Below are positions 36,075 through 49,200 of a DNA stretch of 64,000 bases, one piece after another; the first letter of the stretch is position 1, and each line of letters begins with the position of its first letter. The stretch lies in contig JANJXV010000014.1 in NCBI GenBank assembly GCA_024803745.1, forward strand, positions 3,519,001-3,583,000. The letters are read 5' to 3'. The stretch is from Megascapheus bottae. Lineage: Eukaryota > Chordata > Mammalia > Rodentia > Geomyidae. Under the pieces are notes generated by a model that saw only the letters and a program-made list of their open reading frames with translations, did not search any database and was not told the DNA's origin. Both the position numbers and the translations under genes were made by a program.

Positions 36075-36297
36075 TTTCTTCTTGTGGGTCATGGGGCTTG
36101 AACTTGGCCCAAGCTGTCCCTGAGCTTTTCAGCTCAAGGCTACCTCCCTACCCTTGAGCCATGTCCCATTTGCCAGAGGTTATTTGGAGATAAAGAGTCT
36201 CAGGTCCTTTTGTGCCCAGGCTGGCTTTGAACCCTGGTCCTCAGATCTCAATCTCCTGAGTAGCTAGGATTACAAGCATGAGCTATCACGCCCAGCC
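36075..36297 (-). mobile_element. B1-Geo chimeric SINE
   Basis: Minus-strand copy beside the previous one. Target-site duplication tgg(g/t)gtgaattctt at 36061-36074 and 36298-36311. Confidence 0.9.
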
Positions 36298-36619
36298 TGG
36301 TGTGAATTCTTAATATTTCTTTGGCTAGCCACAGAAATGTGACCATTTGGTCCAGAAAATAGTTAAGGGTTTACAAAGAATCAAGTCAAGCAAATAACTT
36401 TTGGCATTACATGGTTAATTTATAGTTTTGGATCCAAATGGTTACTTTCTGAATGTAATTTCTGTTTCAGAAAAATCTGAGTTCAGAAAATGGTGGTTCA
36501 TCTCAACTTTAGCAAGTGTAAAAAAAATGATAAACATAAGATATTTGATATACATAGGTGTACTTCTTACCCATCAATTCTCATAAACAAAATCAGATAT
36601 AAAATATAATGTAGTTCAA

Positions 36620-37429
36620 ACTGTTGGTGGGAGTGCAAACTCGTTCAACCACTATGGAAAGCAGTATGGCAGTGCCTCAGGCTAAACATAGAGCTCCCCT
36701 ATGACCCAGAAATTCCACTACTTGGCATTTACCCAACCATCCAGAAACAAGGGCATACTAAATCCACTAGCACAACAATGTTCATTGCAGCATTATTCAC
36801 CATAGCAAAATATGGAACCAACCTAGATGTCCCTCAGTTGATGAGTGGATCAACAAGTTGTGGTATTTGTACACAATGGAATTCTATGCTGCTGTCGGAA
36901 AAAACGACATTGCCCCATTTGTTAGGAAATGGAAAGTCTTAGAAAAAATCATATTAAGTGAAGTAAGCCAGACTCAAAGGAACTTAGGCTCAATGTTTTC
37001 CCTCATTTGTCATAATCAGTAGAAACCTTGGGCTCTCCTAACAGAGATTTGCAATAGAGCAAAACCTTGATACATAAGGACATATAGTATGAAGCTAATT
37101 GAAAAGACCTCCAGGATATTGAAACAAAACCCATATAATGAATGATTGTTGTCCTTAATGTACTATGTTATCTCTCATCTCTTTTCCTGTCCCTTGGTTA
37201 TCTCGTATTGTTACAGTATCTCACTTTGTTATCTGATATATTGGATTTATTTGTATTTGGTTATTTGAAATTGGATAGGGAAGGGGGGAAAACCAAGACG
37301 GGGGAGGGGGGAAGGGTAGGGTAATGGGGACCAAGACATGTGAAAGGGTATCAACATATGTGACTTAATGCACCTTCTATCTGGCAAATATCATGTAACT
37401 CTTTTATTAATTACAATAAAAATTATATA
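36620..37429 (+). mobile_element. 5'-truncated L1 with 19-bp target-site duplication
   Basis: Starts in the C-terminal region of ORF2 (ttcattgcagcattattcac), runs through a 3' UTR with a G-rich segment near 37.28-37.33 kb, and ends in an A-rich tail. Perfect duplication aaaatataatgtagttcaa at 36601-36619 and 37430-37448. It defines the young L1 3' end seen elsewhere in the window. Confidence 0.95.
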
Positions 37430-38305
37430 AAAATATAATGTAGTTCAAGCACAAATGCATTCAATTTTAATTGCACTATTTTAATATTAGAGTTATAGCT
37501 TCAACATTTAAATTCCACCTTGTTCTTTCAAGACAGCAAGAATGATAACCATCCAACTTTAAAGAGAGAGGGGCACTTCAGACAAAGCATATGTTCTCTG
37601 ATATGTTGTTTTTTATTAAGTGTCTATTATAGGAAGGTACTGCCTGATGTTTTGTGGTATTTTACCTGCATGTCTCTACCATCTACCACCCTTATGGTTT
37701 ACAAGCCAGTTTATAAGAATCAAAAATATTGATATGCTTAGCATTTATAGTTAATCAAATTTAAAATTTAAATAGGAATATATGGTTTAAAAATAGGGTA
37801 TACCAGTGAAGTCCTAGGTTTGAGTTCAAACATCACAATAAAACTTATTTATTTGGGCATCTTTCCTGGAAGACACAAATGCTTCCAAACCACAGAGAAA
37901 TGCTAGTCATCTTTCTTCTTCAATTGTTTCATGAGGTAGAATCTTTTTCAGGTGATAAAACTTACAAGCTAAATTAAAATGCACTCTCCTCATTGGCAAG
38001 CTACATGAGCAAGAATAATGTGATTGCAGTCCTTGGAAGTTTTTGATTTATAACTCTACTATTCTCTACTTATATGGCTGCAGTCTAGGATGCAGAGCAA
38101 TGAATCATTACAATTGTCTATTTGGAAAATGTCAAAAGATTAAGTAAGGATAGAAGAGAGAAAAAGAAAGAACACCATTTGTGCCCAAGAAATACTCTCA
38201 GTTAATGAGAATGTATCAGTAACTCATAAATTCAGTGCTACAGAAATAAATAGTAATTTTCTTCAAGTAAAACTAGGAACAAACCATAATGTTTGCTCCT
38301 CACCC

Positions 38306-38591
38306 CCTTTTTGTGGGTCATGGGACTTGAACTCGGCCTGGGCGCTGTCCCTGAGTTCTTCAGCTCAAGACTACTGCCCTACCCACCCCCTGGGCCCTGG
38401 CATTGTCCCTCAGCTCTTGAGCTCAAGGCTACCACCCTATCCTTGAGCCAAGCCCCATTTTCCATTTTCTAGAACCTAATTGGAAATAAGAGTCTCAGGT
38501 TCTTTTGTGCCTGGGCTGGCTTTGAACCTTGATCCTCAGATCTCAGCCTCCTGAGTAGCTAGAATTACAGGCATTGGGCCACTGCACAGGG
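38306..38591 (-). mobile_element. B1-Geo SINE with partly duplicated Geo half
   Basis: Minus strand. The Geo segment (cactgtccctgagctctt-like) occurs twice, separated by cacccccctgggccctgg-like sequence, before the usual spacer and B1 head. Confidence 0.8.
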
Positions 38592-38819
38592 CTTTCTTCT
38601 TGGATGGAAGGTACACTGTCATTAGAAGCATTGGTAACTAATTTATTCCTCATTAAATAATAACTTTGTAATCTATTTTCTATCTCCTAACATTTTGTTA
38701 GCAGATTAGTAAAGCAAGTAACTTTCAGTTAAGGAAATAACTTAGAAATCTGAACCAATTAATGGATTCAATTAAAAAAAACACACATAGTTGAATCAAC
38801 ACTTTGCCAATACAAAAAT

Positions 38820-40005
38820 AAGCATCCACAGAATGTTTATTTGCTGCTTAAATTATTCCATAGTTTCACATATATTGAACAGAAAATATATTTCAACTCA
38901 TACATAGTAAAAGCAAATTAAGTGCAACCATTCAAACATTAAAAATCATAATCAAATCTGTACAACAGATAAATAAATGTACACCTCTAACAGTTAGCTT
39001 ATAAAAAAACAAGAACAAAGATGCATACATTTACTGCCCAAAGTCACCAGTTTCCTTAACAACTCTACTATGGCCATCCATCTCAATCACAACTTGAATC
39101 TTCATTACACTGTACATGCTTAGATTGATAAATATTGTTTAAAAACAGGAGAGGATCATAGGAAATACCAAAATGGCTACAAAGAGCTTTCCAAACATTG
39201 GAAAATAATACACAAAAATTAATTAGTAGGAAGAAAACATATCAAAGGGATCCAAAGAGTAACTGACAGTACACTGGTACAGATTAAGGAAAACAAATGG
39301 GAGAATGTTTGGCCTTTTTATAAAAAGAAGCAATGACAACAACTAACAATGACAAAACCCTGTCGTGGAGCCTCAGAACAACTCAATGAGAGACTAAGTA
39401 TACAAAGATTTAGGCTTTTATGTACCCAAAAACCACAGTTAAGAGAAAAATCACATTAGGAAACAGAACATGAGAACTGACTACATATAAATTAAAGGCA
39501 TACTGTTTATCATTCTACATCATTGCACATATGGTAAGAAAACAATACTGCAAGTCATTCTTGAGTAAAAAAGTTTTCACTGAAATAGGAAGTTCCACAA
39601 TAAGTTTACATACAGTCTTTTACCACAAATTTAGTAAATATCAAAGCACTCAGTTGTGTCACTAAGCTAATAAAATTATCCATATGGTTTACTGGAAAGG
39701 TTTTAATCATTTCCCTGCCTTCATAGGTTAACTTAAAATCAGTTATAAATGGAAATAGAGATCCAGTAGAAAAAAAATTTACATGCAATCCTATATGGTG
39801 CATTCTTACTATTTCATGTTGGATATGTACATTGCCTATATATACAACAACACATGCTTAATAGACATGGTACCTGTTTCCCACACATGTTTATATTGAC
39901 ACAGACAGATCTGCACATAGATGCTCTTCTTTTCTAGGCAGATATAAAATAACAGGAAAAGCCTGAAACGTTTAAGATTTTTTTTCTTTAAGTGATTTGA
40001 GGAAG
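38820..40005 (-). other. CASD1: CASD1 3' UTR
   Basis: About 1.2 kb after the stop with no SINE or L1 insertion, in contrast to the repeat-rich sequence on both sides. The end is inferred from the polyadenylation signal. Confidence 0.75.
38836..38841 (-). promoter_or_regulatory. CASD1: CASD1 polyadenylation signal
   Basis: AATAAA on the minus strand, the only canonical signal I found after the stop before repeats resume. Some 15-60 nt downstream on the transcript the sequence becomes GU/U-rich (gtgttgatt, tatgtgtgtttttttt), as expected for a cleavage site near 38815-38822. Confidence 0.75.
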
Positions 40006-40269
40006 CTAATATCTTGTTTCTTGAATGGATGATAAGAAGAGTAGTCCACAAAAAAATGCAGCTATACATGCCAACCTTTTCAAGAGAGATGTGTTATCTT
40101 TAGGAATAAAAATATGTGCCAGATCATTAGTAATCTGAGAAATTTCATGTGCTACACAAACAAAGATGAATGTGCTGACAATGATGTTAAGCATAGGGTT
40201 TCCAGGGATGAGTACCAAGATACCCCTGGTGTCGGCGGCCAGCCATATGTGGTACTGGCAAATAAATAG
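40006..40269 (-). CDS. CASD1: CASD1 last coding exon, residues 710-796 and stop
   Basis: 264 bp ending in TAG at 40006-40008. Starts [20 protein letters not shown] and contains two membrane helices. The tail ends SSIQETRY, whereas the human C-terminus I recall ends in DKSKH, so the last few residues differ and the protein is one residue shorter. Acceptor ctcctag. Confidence 0.96.
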   Translation of the reverse strand, partial: LFICQYHIWLAADTRGILVLIPGNPMLNIIVSTFIFVCVAHEISQITNDLAHIFIPKDNTSLLKRLACIAAFFCGLLFLSSIQETRY

Positions 40270-43200
40270 CTAGGAGAAAAGAAGAGTTAGAGTTAGATAT
40301 ACACAGAAGGTCCATGAATAAAAGAGCTTTTCCTAATTTAAATATTTGAGAGCACTATAACATAAATGTAATTTAAATATAAGAACAGTAGTTTTCCCAA
40401 AATAATTAGATTCTGTCTGGCTATTAGCCCTGAAAAGTCCTCTGCAGAATTTACTCTCCAAGACTAGACTCCTACTATCTCTCACAAATTCAACTATATA
40501 TCAGGACATTGAATACTCAAAGGAGAAACTTCACTTCCCCGATTCTATGACAACTTAATAAATCTTATACTCTAAAATGTATGTTACAAATACATAAATT
40601 GTTCTAACACATTCTATTTCAAATAATAAAGTTCACTTTTTTCTAATAAAGAAGTTCAGACTATGTAGAATGGACTTCAAAACTTACAGTGTACACTGAT
40701 TTTGAACATAATTTGAATAAAACGTAGAGTCTAATATTGCTCCATAATTTCCAGTCATGTTAAAGATGAAATTATCATGGTAAATATCAATAGTCTGAAT
40801 TTTCATGATATTGTGTTTTATTACAGACACGATCAACAAGTCAAAACTCCACAAAGCTTTATTTTATTTACTCAAGGCCTAATGCTTTTTCTCTAATGAC
40901 ATTAGAACCTGGGTCAAACATATTCAAAAGATCATGTAAAGAATGTTCAGAGAGCTATTTAAATCTAGTCACTTTAACATACGTTTTAAAAACATTCTCC
41001 AATACTTTCCTACTGTATATAACAGCTCAAATCCCATATTCCTCTAATTCCACAAAAGCTTTTGCTCACTATTAAAAATGTCAGATTTATGCACACACAA
41101 TATATAGCTGTATATTAGTAAGGAAAATATTAATATACTAACCTCTAATGAAATTTTTCCAAACCAAGCAAAAAATGAACTGTAAACTGAACGGGCATAT
41201 CCAGGGATGTTCCTTATTAGAATAAAGGCTAAAATCTAAGGAAAAAATGATAAATACAAACATTGTTATATTTATTTAAAAGTTTTTTAAATTTTTTAAC
41301 TTTATTCTCAGTGATTTTAAGTTTGACAAACATATAAAGGTTATCAGTTTTTAAAATTATATTTTTATTGTCGGGATAATGTAGAGTGGGGTTACAGTTA
41401 TATTTGTCTGGTAATAGGCACATCGCTTTTTAAATTTTTTTCCATATTTTTTATTGTAATTAATAGAAGGGTTACATTATATTCACCAGATAGAAGGTGT
41501 ATTACTTCACAAACACTGATACCCTTTCTCATGTCTTGGTCCCCATTTCCCTCTCCCATCCCGCCCCTCATCTTGTTTTCCCTTCTTCTCTATCCGATTT
41601 CAAATAACCAAATATGCATATATACAATATATCAGATAACAAGGTGGGCCCATTAGTTTTAAGGTACAGACTTTTTGTTGTTGAGATTCTAACCAAACTG
41701 GATTTCTTAACCCAATGTCTGTTTTCTTCATATCAATGCAGATTTAAGGAATTGGTAAGACTGAAGTTTTATATTATACATAATCAATGGATAAAATATA
41801 AACCTGATTGAGGCTGTCTAGAAAAAGTTGTTATATTTATATGGCAAAATTTCATAAAAGCCCATTATATAATCTTGCTATTTCCATAAGTATTTGCCTG
41901 ATAGGCAGGGCAGTCCCTTTCTCTTTACAGTCTTCAAACACCTTGTTATTGTTTAGATATGAAGTGTTCTAACTAATGCTAGGTATCAAAAGTTTATTTT
42001 ATTTATTTATTTTTTGGCTAGTCCTGGAGCTTGAACTCATGGTCTGAACACTAAATGAGCATTTTTGTGCTCAAGGCTAGCACTCTTGAGCTCTACTTCC
42101 TGTTTTTGGGTGGGGTTTTTTTTTGGTGGCTAACTGAAGGTAAGAGTCTCATGGACTTTCCTTCCCAAGGAAGGAAACCATGATTCGCATATCTCAGCCT
42201 TCTGAGTAGCTAGGATTACAGGTTTGAGCTGTTGGTGTCTTGCTAAAAGTTTATTCAATTTTTAATTAAAAATTAATTAAATAGGACAGGGAGTTTGGCC
42301 TAGTGGCAGAGTGCATGCCTAGCACGCACGAAGACCCAGATTCAATTCCTTGGTACCACATACATAGCAAAAAGCTGGAGGTGGTGTGGCTCAAGTGGTA
42401 GAGCTCTGGCCTTGAGAAAAGTCCAAGGACTATGCTTAGGCCCTGAGTTCAAGCCCCATGACTGGCCAAAAAAAAAATAATAATAATAATTAATTAAATA
42501 GGGGCCCGGAGTTTGGCCTACGGATAGAGTGCCTGTCTAGCATGAACAAAGACCCAGGTTTGATTCCTCAGTACCACATACAAAGAAGAAGTCAGAAGTG
42601 GTGCTGTGGCAAAAGTAGTAGAGCACTAGCCTTGAGAAAGTGGCAAAAAAAAAATCATTAAATAAATGTTTATTAATATTTATCACTATACAATTCTAAA
42701 TTTCTTGAGAAGTGAGTCTCATATGTAGTTATATTTAACATATAGAAATTAGTAAATGCAATTAAAGAAATTTGAATAATGAAAATGATAGGAATTAATA
42801 CTTTTTAAGTAACAAATACTGAATTCGATCATTTTTAAACATTTAACACAGGAACTTTTGGAGAGAGATTTAACTTTTGAAGAGAGGATGGTAGAGTACA
42901 GAGAAAACAAGCAAATTTTCTACATTATTTTTGAGACTATGTTTTTACCCAAAACTAAGTAAAATTTTCTCTACATAAAAAAATTACCAGAACCTCAGTA
43001 TGGTGGTATATAGGACAACTTAGTACTAGAAGTTGAGATAAAAGAAGCAAGAGTTCAAGAAAAACTTTGGTTACATAACAAGACTTTTCTCAACAAAACA
43101 TCACCTGTACTACAGAAACAGATGGGTGGAGTTCATTACATTCTGCTTTGTTTTTACAACTGCTGGCCCAAATGGAATATGTCTAAAACAAAATAAAACA

Positions 43201-46200
43201 AAATCTATTAGTTCACAAAAACACTTAAACCTTTAAGTAGGCAAAGTTATTATACCAATTTTGATGGTTTTATTTATTTACAATATTCATTCAGTTCATC
43301 ATGCTATATTTATTTATGTGCCTGCATATATGTGTCCAAGTTGATTAAAAACTTCCTCTTTCACTGGCTCTCAGTTATTCTTCATTTTTAATATATGTAA
43401 ACATTTTCTTTAGAATTTATATTGTTAGAAAAAATTAAAGTGAAAAAGAATTTTTAAGTGGGGTGGTGGCTCATGCCCGTAATCCTAGCTACTCAGGAGG
43501 CTGAGATTTGAGGATCAAGGTTCAAAGCAGCCCTGGCACAAAAGGACCTGAGACTCTTATCTCTAACCTCAAGGAAGTGGGGCTTGGCTCAAGGATAGGG
43601 CGGTAGCCTTGAGCTTTTGAAAACGCCAAGGCCTAGTTCAAGTCCCATGACCCACCAAAAATAAATAAATAATAATTTTTAGGGATATTTGCTAAAAATA
43701 ATTGATTTTAATCCTTTACTCACTTTAAAGTTAATCTTTAATGCTATTTAAGATTGGGAGGGGGCAGCGATGTGGCCAGGGAAAGGGGTAGATGAATGAA
43801 AGAGGAAAGAAGGGAGAATGCAGTCAAGAATTCATTGTATACACCACAAAATAAAGAAAAATAAAGGAAGGAATGTATTGGAGGGGGGTGAAAATGTTGA
43901 GGAATGGCACAGATCAAGATGCATTGTACATAGAAACTACTTTGTTTAATGGCAAAACAAAAAAAAAAAAACAAAAAAAACCACTACCAGAGCAAAAAAC
44001 AAAACCACTAATAAAGGAAATATTAAGAAAAGTGAAGGAAGGGGTAGATTGGGAGGGGTAGGTGTGAAGGTTGAAAGAGTTAACACTGGTCAAGACTCAC
44101 TGCATTCATAAATTGCTTTGTTGAATGGCAACAGCTTTGTGCAATTACTTAAAGATAATAAAAAAATTTAAGGATTACTAAAGCAGAAAGGAGATGTTAA
44201 AAAAACCCAATATTTAATTGCTAATACTATCTAGTTATTGTGACTCTATGGGGGTTGAATTTCATAATTAGGAATAAAATCTATTACCAGTTTTTTTAAA
44301 AAAGATTCTGAAAAATTAGATTATATGGCAAAACTTACCAAGAAAGAAACTACTGAGATAAACAATAGAATGTTTGAAATTTTGCTTGAAAAAAGAGGTT
44401 CACCCTTTCCTTCAGAAAGTACTTGACGCTTCTGTAAAGCCAAATAAATGAAAGCAAACAGCATTCCATGAAAAACTACCTGAAAAAAAAAACAACAATC
44501 CAACAAGAGGAAAGTTGTTTAAGAATTAACAAAAATATTTGGTTAATGATGACTATATTATCAAAAGTAAGTAGGTTAAAAGCTTAAAGTTTGGAGTTTC
44601 TTATAGAACTTAACAACTTAAAAGTGGAATGTGAAACAACAAAATATATCCAGTGATTGTTAGAAATCATCAGTGATAGACAGGCCAAAGGCTCTTATAA
44701 TAGTATGAGATAAAACTAATGAGCAGTCTCAGAAGAAAGTGACAAAGACAATTTACTTTATTCTATTTTTTTCTGGTAGTGGGGATTAAGCCTGAGGCTT
44801 TATGCATGTTAAATACATTGGGCTGGGAATTTGGCATAGTGGTAGAGTGCTTGCCTAGCATACACAAAGACTGGGGTTCAATTCCTCAAAACCATATATA
44901 TAGAAAAAAGCCAGAAGTGGTGTTGTGGCTCAAGTGATAGAGCTCTCGCTTTGAGAAAGCCCAAAGACAGTGCTCATGCCCTAAGCCCAAGCCCAGGACT
45001 GGCAAAAACAAAACAAAAGCAAAACACAACAAAAAACAAAATATGCTCTGCCACTATGCATGTTAAGTACATGCCTCCAGCCCCAACGACTTAACAAATA
45101 AGAATTTCTCCTAAGGACACATGGAAAACTTTAAATACACCCAACAAAACATCTTTAAGGCTGAGAATTTGGCCTAGTGGTAGAGTGCTTGCCTAGCATG
45201 CATAAAGACCCAGGTTTGATTCCCCGGCACCACGTACATAAACAAAAAGCCAGAAGTGGTGGTGTGGTTCAAGTGGTAGAGCTCTAGCCTTGAGAAAGCC
45301 TATGAACAGTTCAAGCCCCAGGACTGGCAAAAAAAAAAAAAAAAAAAAAAGAAACAAACATCCTTTATTCTGATCTACCAATCTCTTTTTTAGTCAAATA
45401 AAATCAGCAGCAAGATCAAGCATATGTTTAAAAAGAAGAAGATATACATAAAAGCAAAAAAAATGTAGAGCAGAAAGCATATAAAATTCCCCTTTAAAAA
45501 TTATGAATATATAAATAGACCCAATAAACAGACAATATGAATTACAGCTTTAATATTCATGTACCCACCCTCAAGTCATGTTGATACCTAATATCCAATG
45601 TAATCATTTTGAAGTTGAGGTATCATAGGAGTGATAAGGTCCTGAGGTAGAACCTTTATGAAACTATCAGTACTCATACCCTGATAGCTGCAGCTCCCTT
45701 ATCCTTTTCATGATGTGAGCACATGGCTCCTGAAACCAGGATGTAGGCACCCACCATACACCAAATCTATGCAGTCAACTTAAATGTCCTAAACACCCAG
45801 TCTGGTAATCTGCTCATATAGACTAATAATATATCATATTATATCATATCATGTTATATCATATCATATCTTAGTAGACTATTCTACATGAGGCTTTAGA
45901 AAAGAGCTTCTATTCACATATGGTTTGGGAATTCAATAAATAGTGAAAAGTACATAGGTATTAGAAACCAGGAATATCACAGAACAGGCACACACACATC
46001 ATTTGTTGAAAGCAAAAGGAAACTGGTCAAAGATGGAAAGAAAATGGAAGTTTATACAAATTTATTCAAGGAAGAACGCAAATAGTGTAATTCCTTAGAA
46101 AGCAAGGCCAAGATTCAACAAAAATAACACCAGGAAACAAGTACTTGAAAGGGTATGGTGGGGTCAAGGGGGAAGGTGTAGACAAATGAGAAAAAGGGAG

Positions 46201-49200
46201 GGAAGGAGAAAGCAGTCAATAGTTTAGTGTATATATTTTTTTACATATAGTTTTATTGTAATTATTAGAAGGGTTATATTATATTTACCAGATAGAAGCT
46301 GCATTGCTTCACAAACATTGATACCCTTTCTCATGTCTTGGTCCCCATTTCCCTCCCCCTACCCCCATCCCTCATCTTGTTTTCCCCCCTTTCCTATTCT
46401 ATTTCAAATCAATGTATATACTTTTAAGAAAAGTGAGGGAAAGAGTAGGTGAGGGAGGGATAGGTGAGAATGTTTAAAGGAGTGATTGATCATGATTGCA
46501 CTGTATTCATAAATTGCTTTGTTGATGGTAACTCCTTTGTGCAACTATTTAAAGATATTAAAAATACAGGAGAGTGATTATAGTTTATTTAATATCTAGT
46601 ATTTTCTAAATGTTTTATGTTTTCTCAGCTGGTGGCTCACACCTGTAATCCTAACTACTCAGGAGGCTCAGAAAGAAAAGTCTCTGAGACTCTTATTTCC
46701 AATTAACTACCTAAAAGCCAGAAGTAGTTTTGTGGCTCAAGAGGCAGAGTGCTAGCCTTATGCAAGAACAAACAAAAACACATCAGGGACAGTACCCAGG
46801 CCCACCCTTAGTTAAGCACCAGGACTGGCATGCACTGGTGTGCACGGACACAAACACACACACAAAATCAGCTATTTTTGGGGAGGGTGAGTGGGTGGGC
46901 AGAGCTGAGGATAGAACTGCAAGTGCTCATCCATTGAGCTAAATCTTGAACTCTGGCCAAGTGAATCTTAACCAGTTTTTGTTTGGGGCATGGCTCACAT
47001 TGTGGAGCCATTCCTAGCAATGCAGGCACTGATGTCAAACCTTAGTATCACTCACAGTGACAAAGGAAACGAATCCTAACCATTTTTAAATTCATGGAGT
47101 AGAGAAATACTTTCCTGTTTACTCTTTTGTATAATACTGCAACAAAATTCCTACTGCAGTTTAGTACTCCATTATAGGCAGTTATCTTGGAGCTTTTAGA
47201 TTTAGATCACAAAGGCTTAGAAGACCTATGGGTATGTCTTCTTTTTCTAATGTACATTTTACATTACCAATATCTAAGGCTTACATTGGAACTCAATAAA
47301 TACTATTCTGAATGGCTGAAGCATATATATGTGGATCACCAAATTATAGCCACTGTAGAGACAATTGTATGTTATCTGCTTGCTGGTGAACATACACATG
47401 CATTTCCTATTCCTGTTGTAAAGAAAAAGATTCTGGGATGGACTATCAATGACTTACTAAGTCAATGTGCTCCTCAATTCTAACGTTAAATCAAAAGATA
47501 TAAACTAGCTCACTATTTTGCAATAGTATAATTTGAAATGGCAAAATGCCACAAAGTAAATACATACGTAACGGTCCAACCTCCATCGGAACCACCATTC
47601 ATATACATTCCCCTTCAGTTCAAAACACTTAGACAAAGGCCAGAGAGAAAAGATCTTCTCAAATGCACCCTGAGAAAAGGAATCCAGAAAAATTATCTTC
47701 TAAATCAATACTTGTTTTTGCAACACTATTATAAACTGTAGTTTCTAAACTTATTATTCACAATTTTAAGTCTTTTCATGTAAAATACTAGAAATTCATT
47801 TTAAATTAACTTTGCCAATGATGAATAAAGATGACTTTAATCTTATTAAATTTATCTGCACTTCACATGAAAGCTACTGAGAGTGCAAAGTTTTTGAAAT
47901 ACCAGTCCTTGGGAAAGTATTTAAGAATTTTAATCTAATATATAAAAAAACTCTACTCATCATACACAAAAATACAAAATGCTTCAGCCAAAATGGCATT
48001 GATATCCAAAAGAATGACTGATAAGGTACAATAGTCTTAAATATCTTGAATAAAATCTAATTAACTATTAGCATTACAAGAGTCCTTTGAGCTAATCATG
48101 TTACTCAATCATTCCAAAAAAGAAGATGCAAGTCTTTATAACATTGCTGCATGTTAAGTCTTTCAAAATTCAAACCTCCCTTAATTGCAGGACTAAGGAA
48201 CCACAACAAATTCTATTAAGAAAAGCTTCATTATTGGACCTAAAGCTGTGTGTGTGTGTGTGTGTGTTTGTGTGTACATACACATATATATCATCATGAT
48301 TTTTAAATACAATTACTGAAACTCAAAAAAGTGAAAATATTTGATGTAAAGCTGGATCATTAAGTCAAAAGAACATTAGATTAACAAAATGTAACAGTAT
48401 TTAATCACAGGATTTAAAAGAATGTATCAAAAATAGATTATATCCAAACTTATGAATCAGAAAATTAAAGTTAATTTTTACTCCTAAGGACCCTGGATCA
48501 TAAACATACATGCATACTGATGTAAATATAGATTAAGACATTTATCGCTTAAACTTTTATTTGTAGTTATAGTTTACCTTTTTGTTTAATGGAACATTCA
48601 ATTTTTAACAGGCAATGAGCTACACTGGTGCTTGCCTAGCATACGTGAAGACCTAGGTTCGATTTCTCAGTACCACACATATATAGAAAAAAAGCCAGAA
48701 GTGGTAGAGATCTAGCCTTGAGAAAGCCCAAGGTCAGTGCTCAGGCCCTGAGCTTTTGCCAGTTATAGGCCTATAAGCCTATAACTGGCAAAAAAAGAAA
48801 AAATTCTGGTCAGCTTCCCATTCTTTACCATAGAAGTGGGAAATTTTGATAAACAACTGTCAAGTAGTTGTTGCTGTTAGTTCTTTATCTATTGATTCCT
48901 TATTGTTTTATTTGTCTCCTATTTGGTGTCATGCAGAAATAAAAACATTTTCAATTGTTCTAAGAATGAAAGTAAGTATTAATGCTTACAAAAGAACCTT
49001 TCTAAAACTGCTTAGCAAATTTACACTCAAAATACACAGAATCATTTACACCTGATACAACCTGGTACAAAACCAAGTGCGAGAGATACTGTGAACTGCA
49101 GAATATGTCAAAACTACAGGCATTCAAAGTAAAAATATTGCTATAAATATCATACTGTCCCCAACAAAATGTCTGCCTGATAGACTGAAACTGCACAAGC

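Larger units (their letters stand above)
14490..38815. other. SGCE-CASD1 intergenic region
   Basis: About 24 kb between the two convergent 3' ends. Everything recognisable is a repeat and is listed separately. The remaining stretches (about 14.5-15.1, 16.65-18.9, 23.05-25.7, 28.15-30.6, 32.9-33.6 and 37.45-38.3 kb) show no exon-like or RNA-gene-like sequence. About 26.93-27.35, 33.87-34.14 and 34.24-34.70 kb look like ancient L1 3'-end remnants; about 29.7-30.3 and 31.74-31.92 kb may be decayed ERVL/MaLR internal sequence, at low confidence. Confidence 0.75.

Noticed and set aside
14490..38815. A possible undescribed gene system in the intergenic region
   Set aside because: I looked on both strands and found only retroelements, simple repeats and unrecognised AT-rich DNA; nothing supports a new coding or RNA system.
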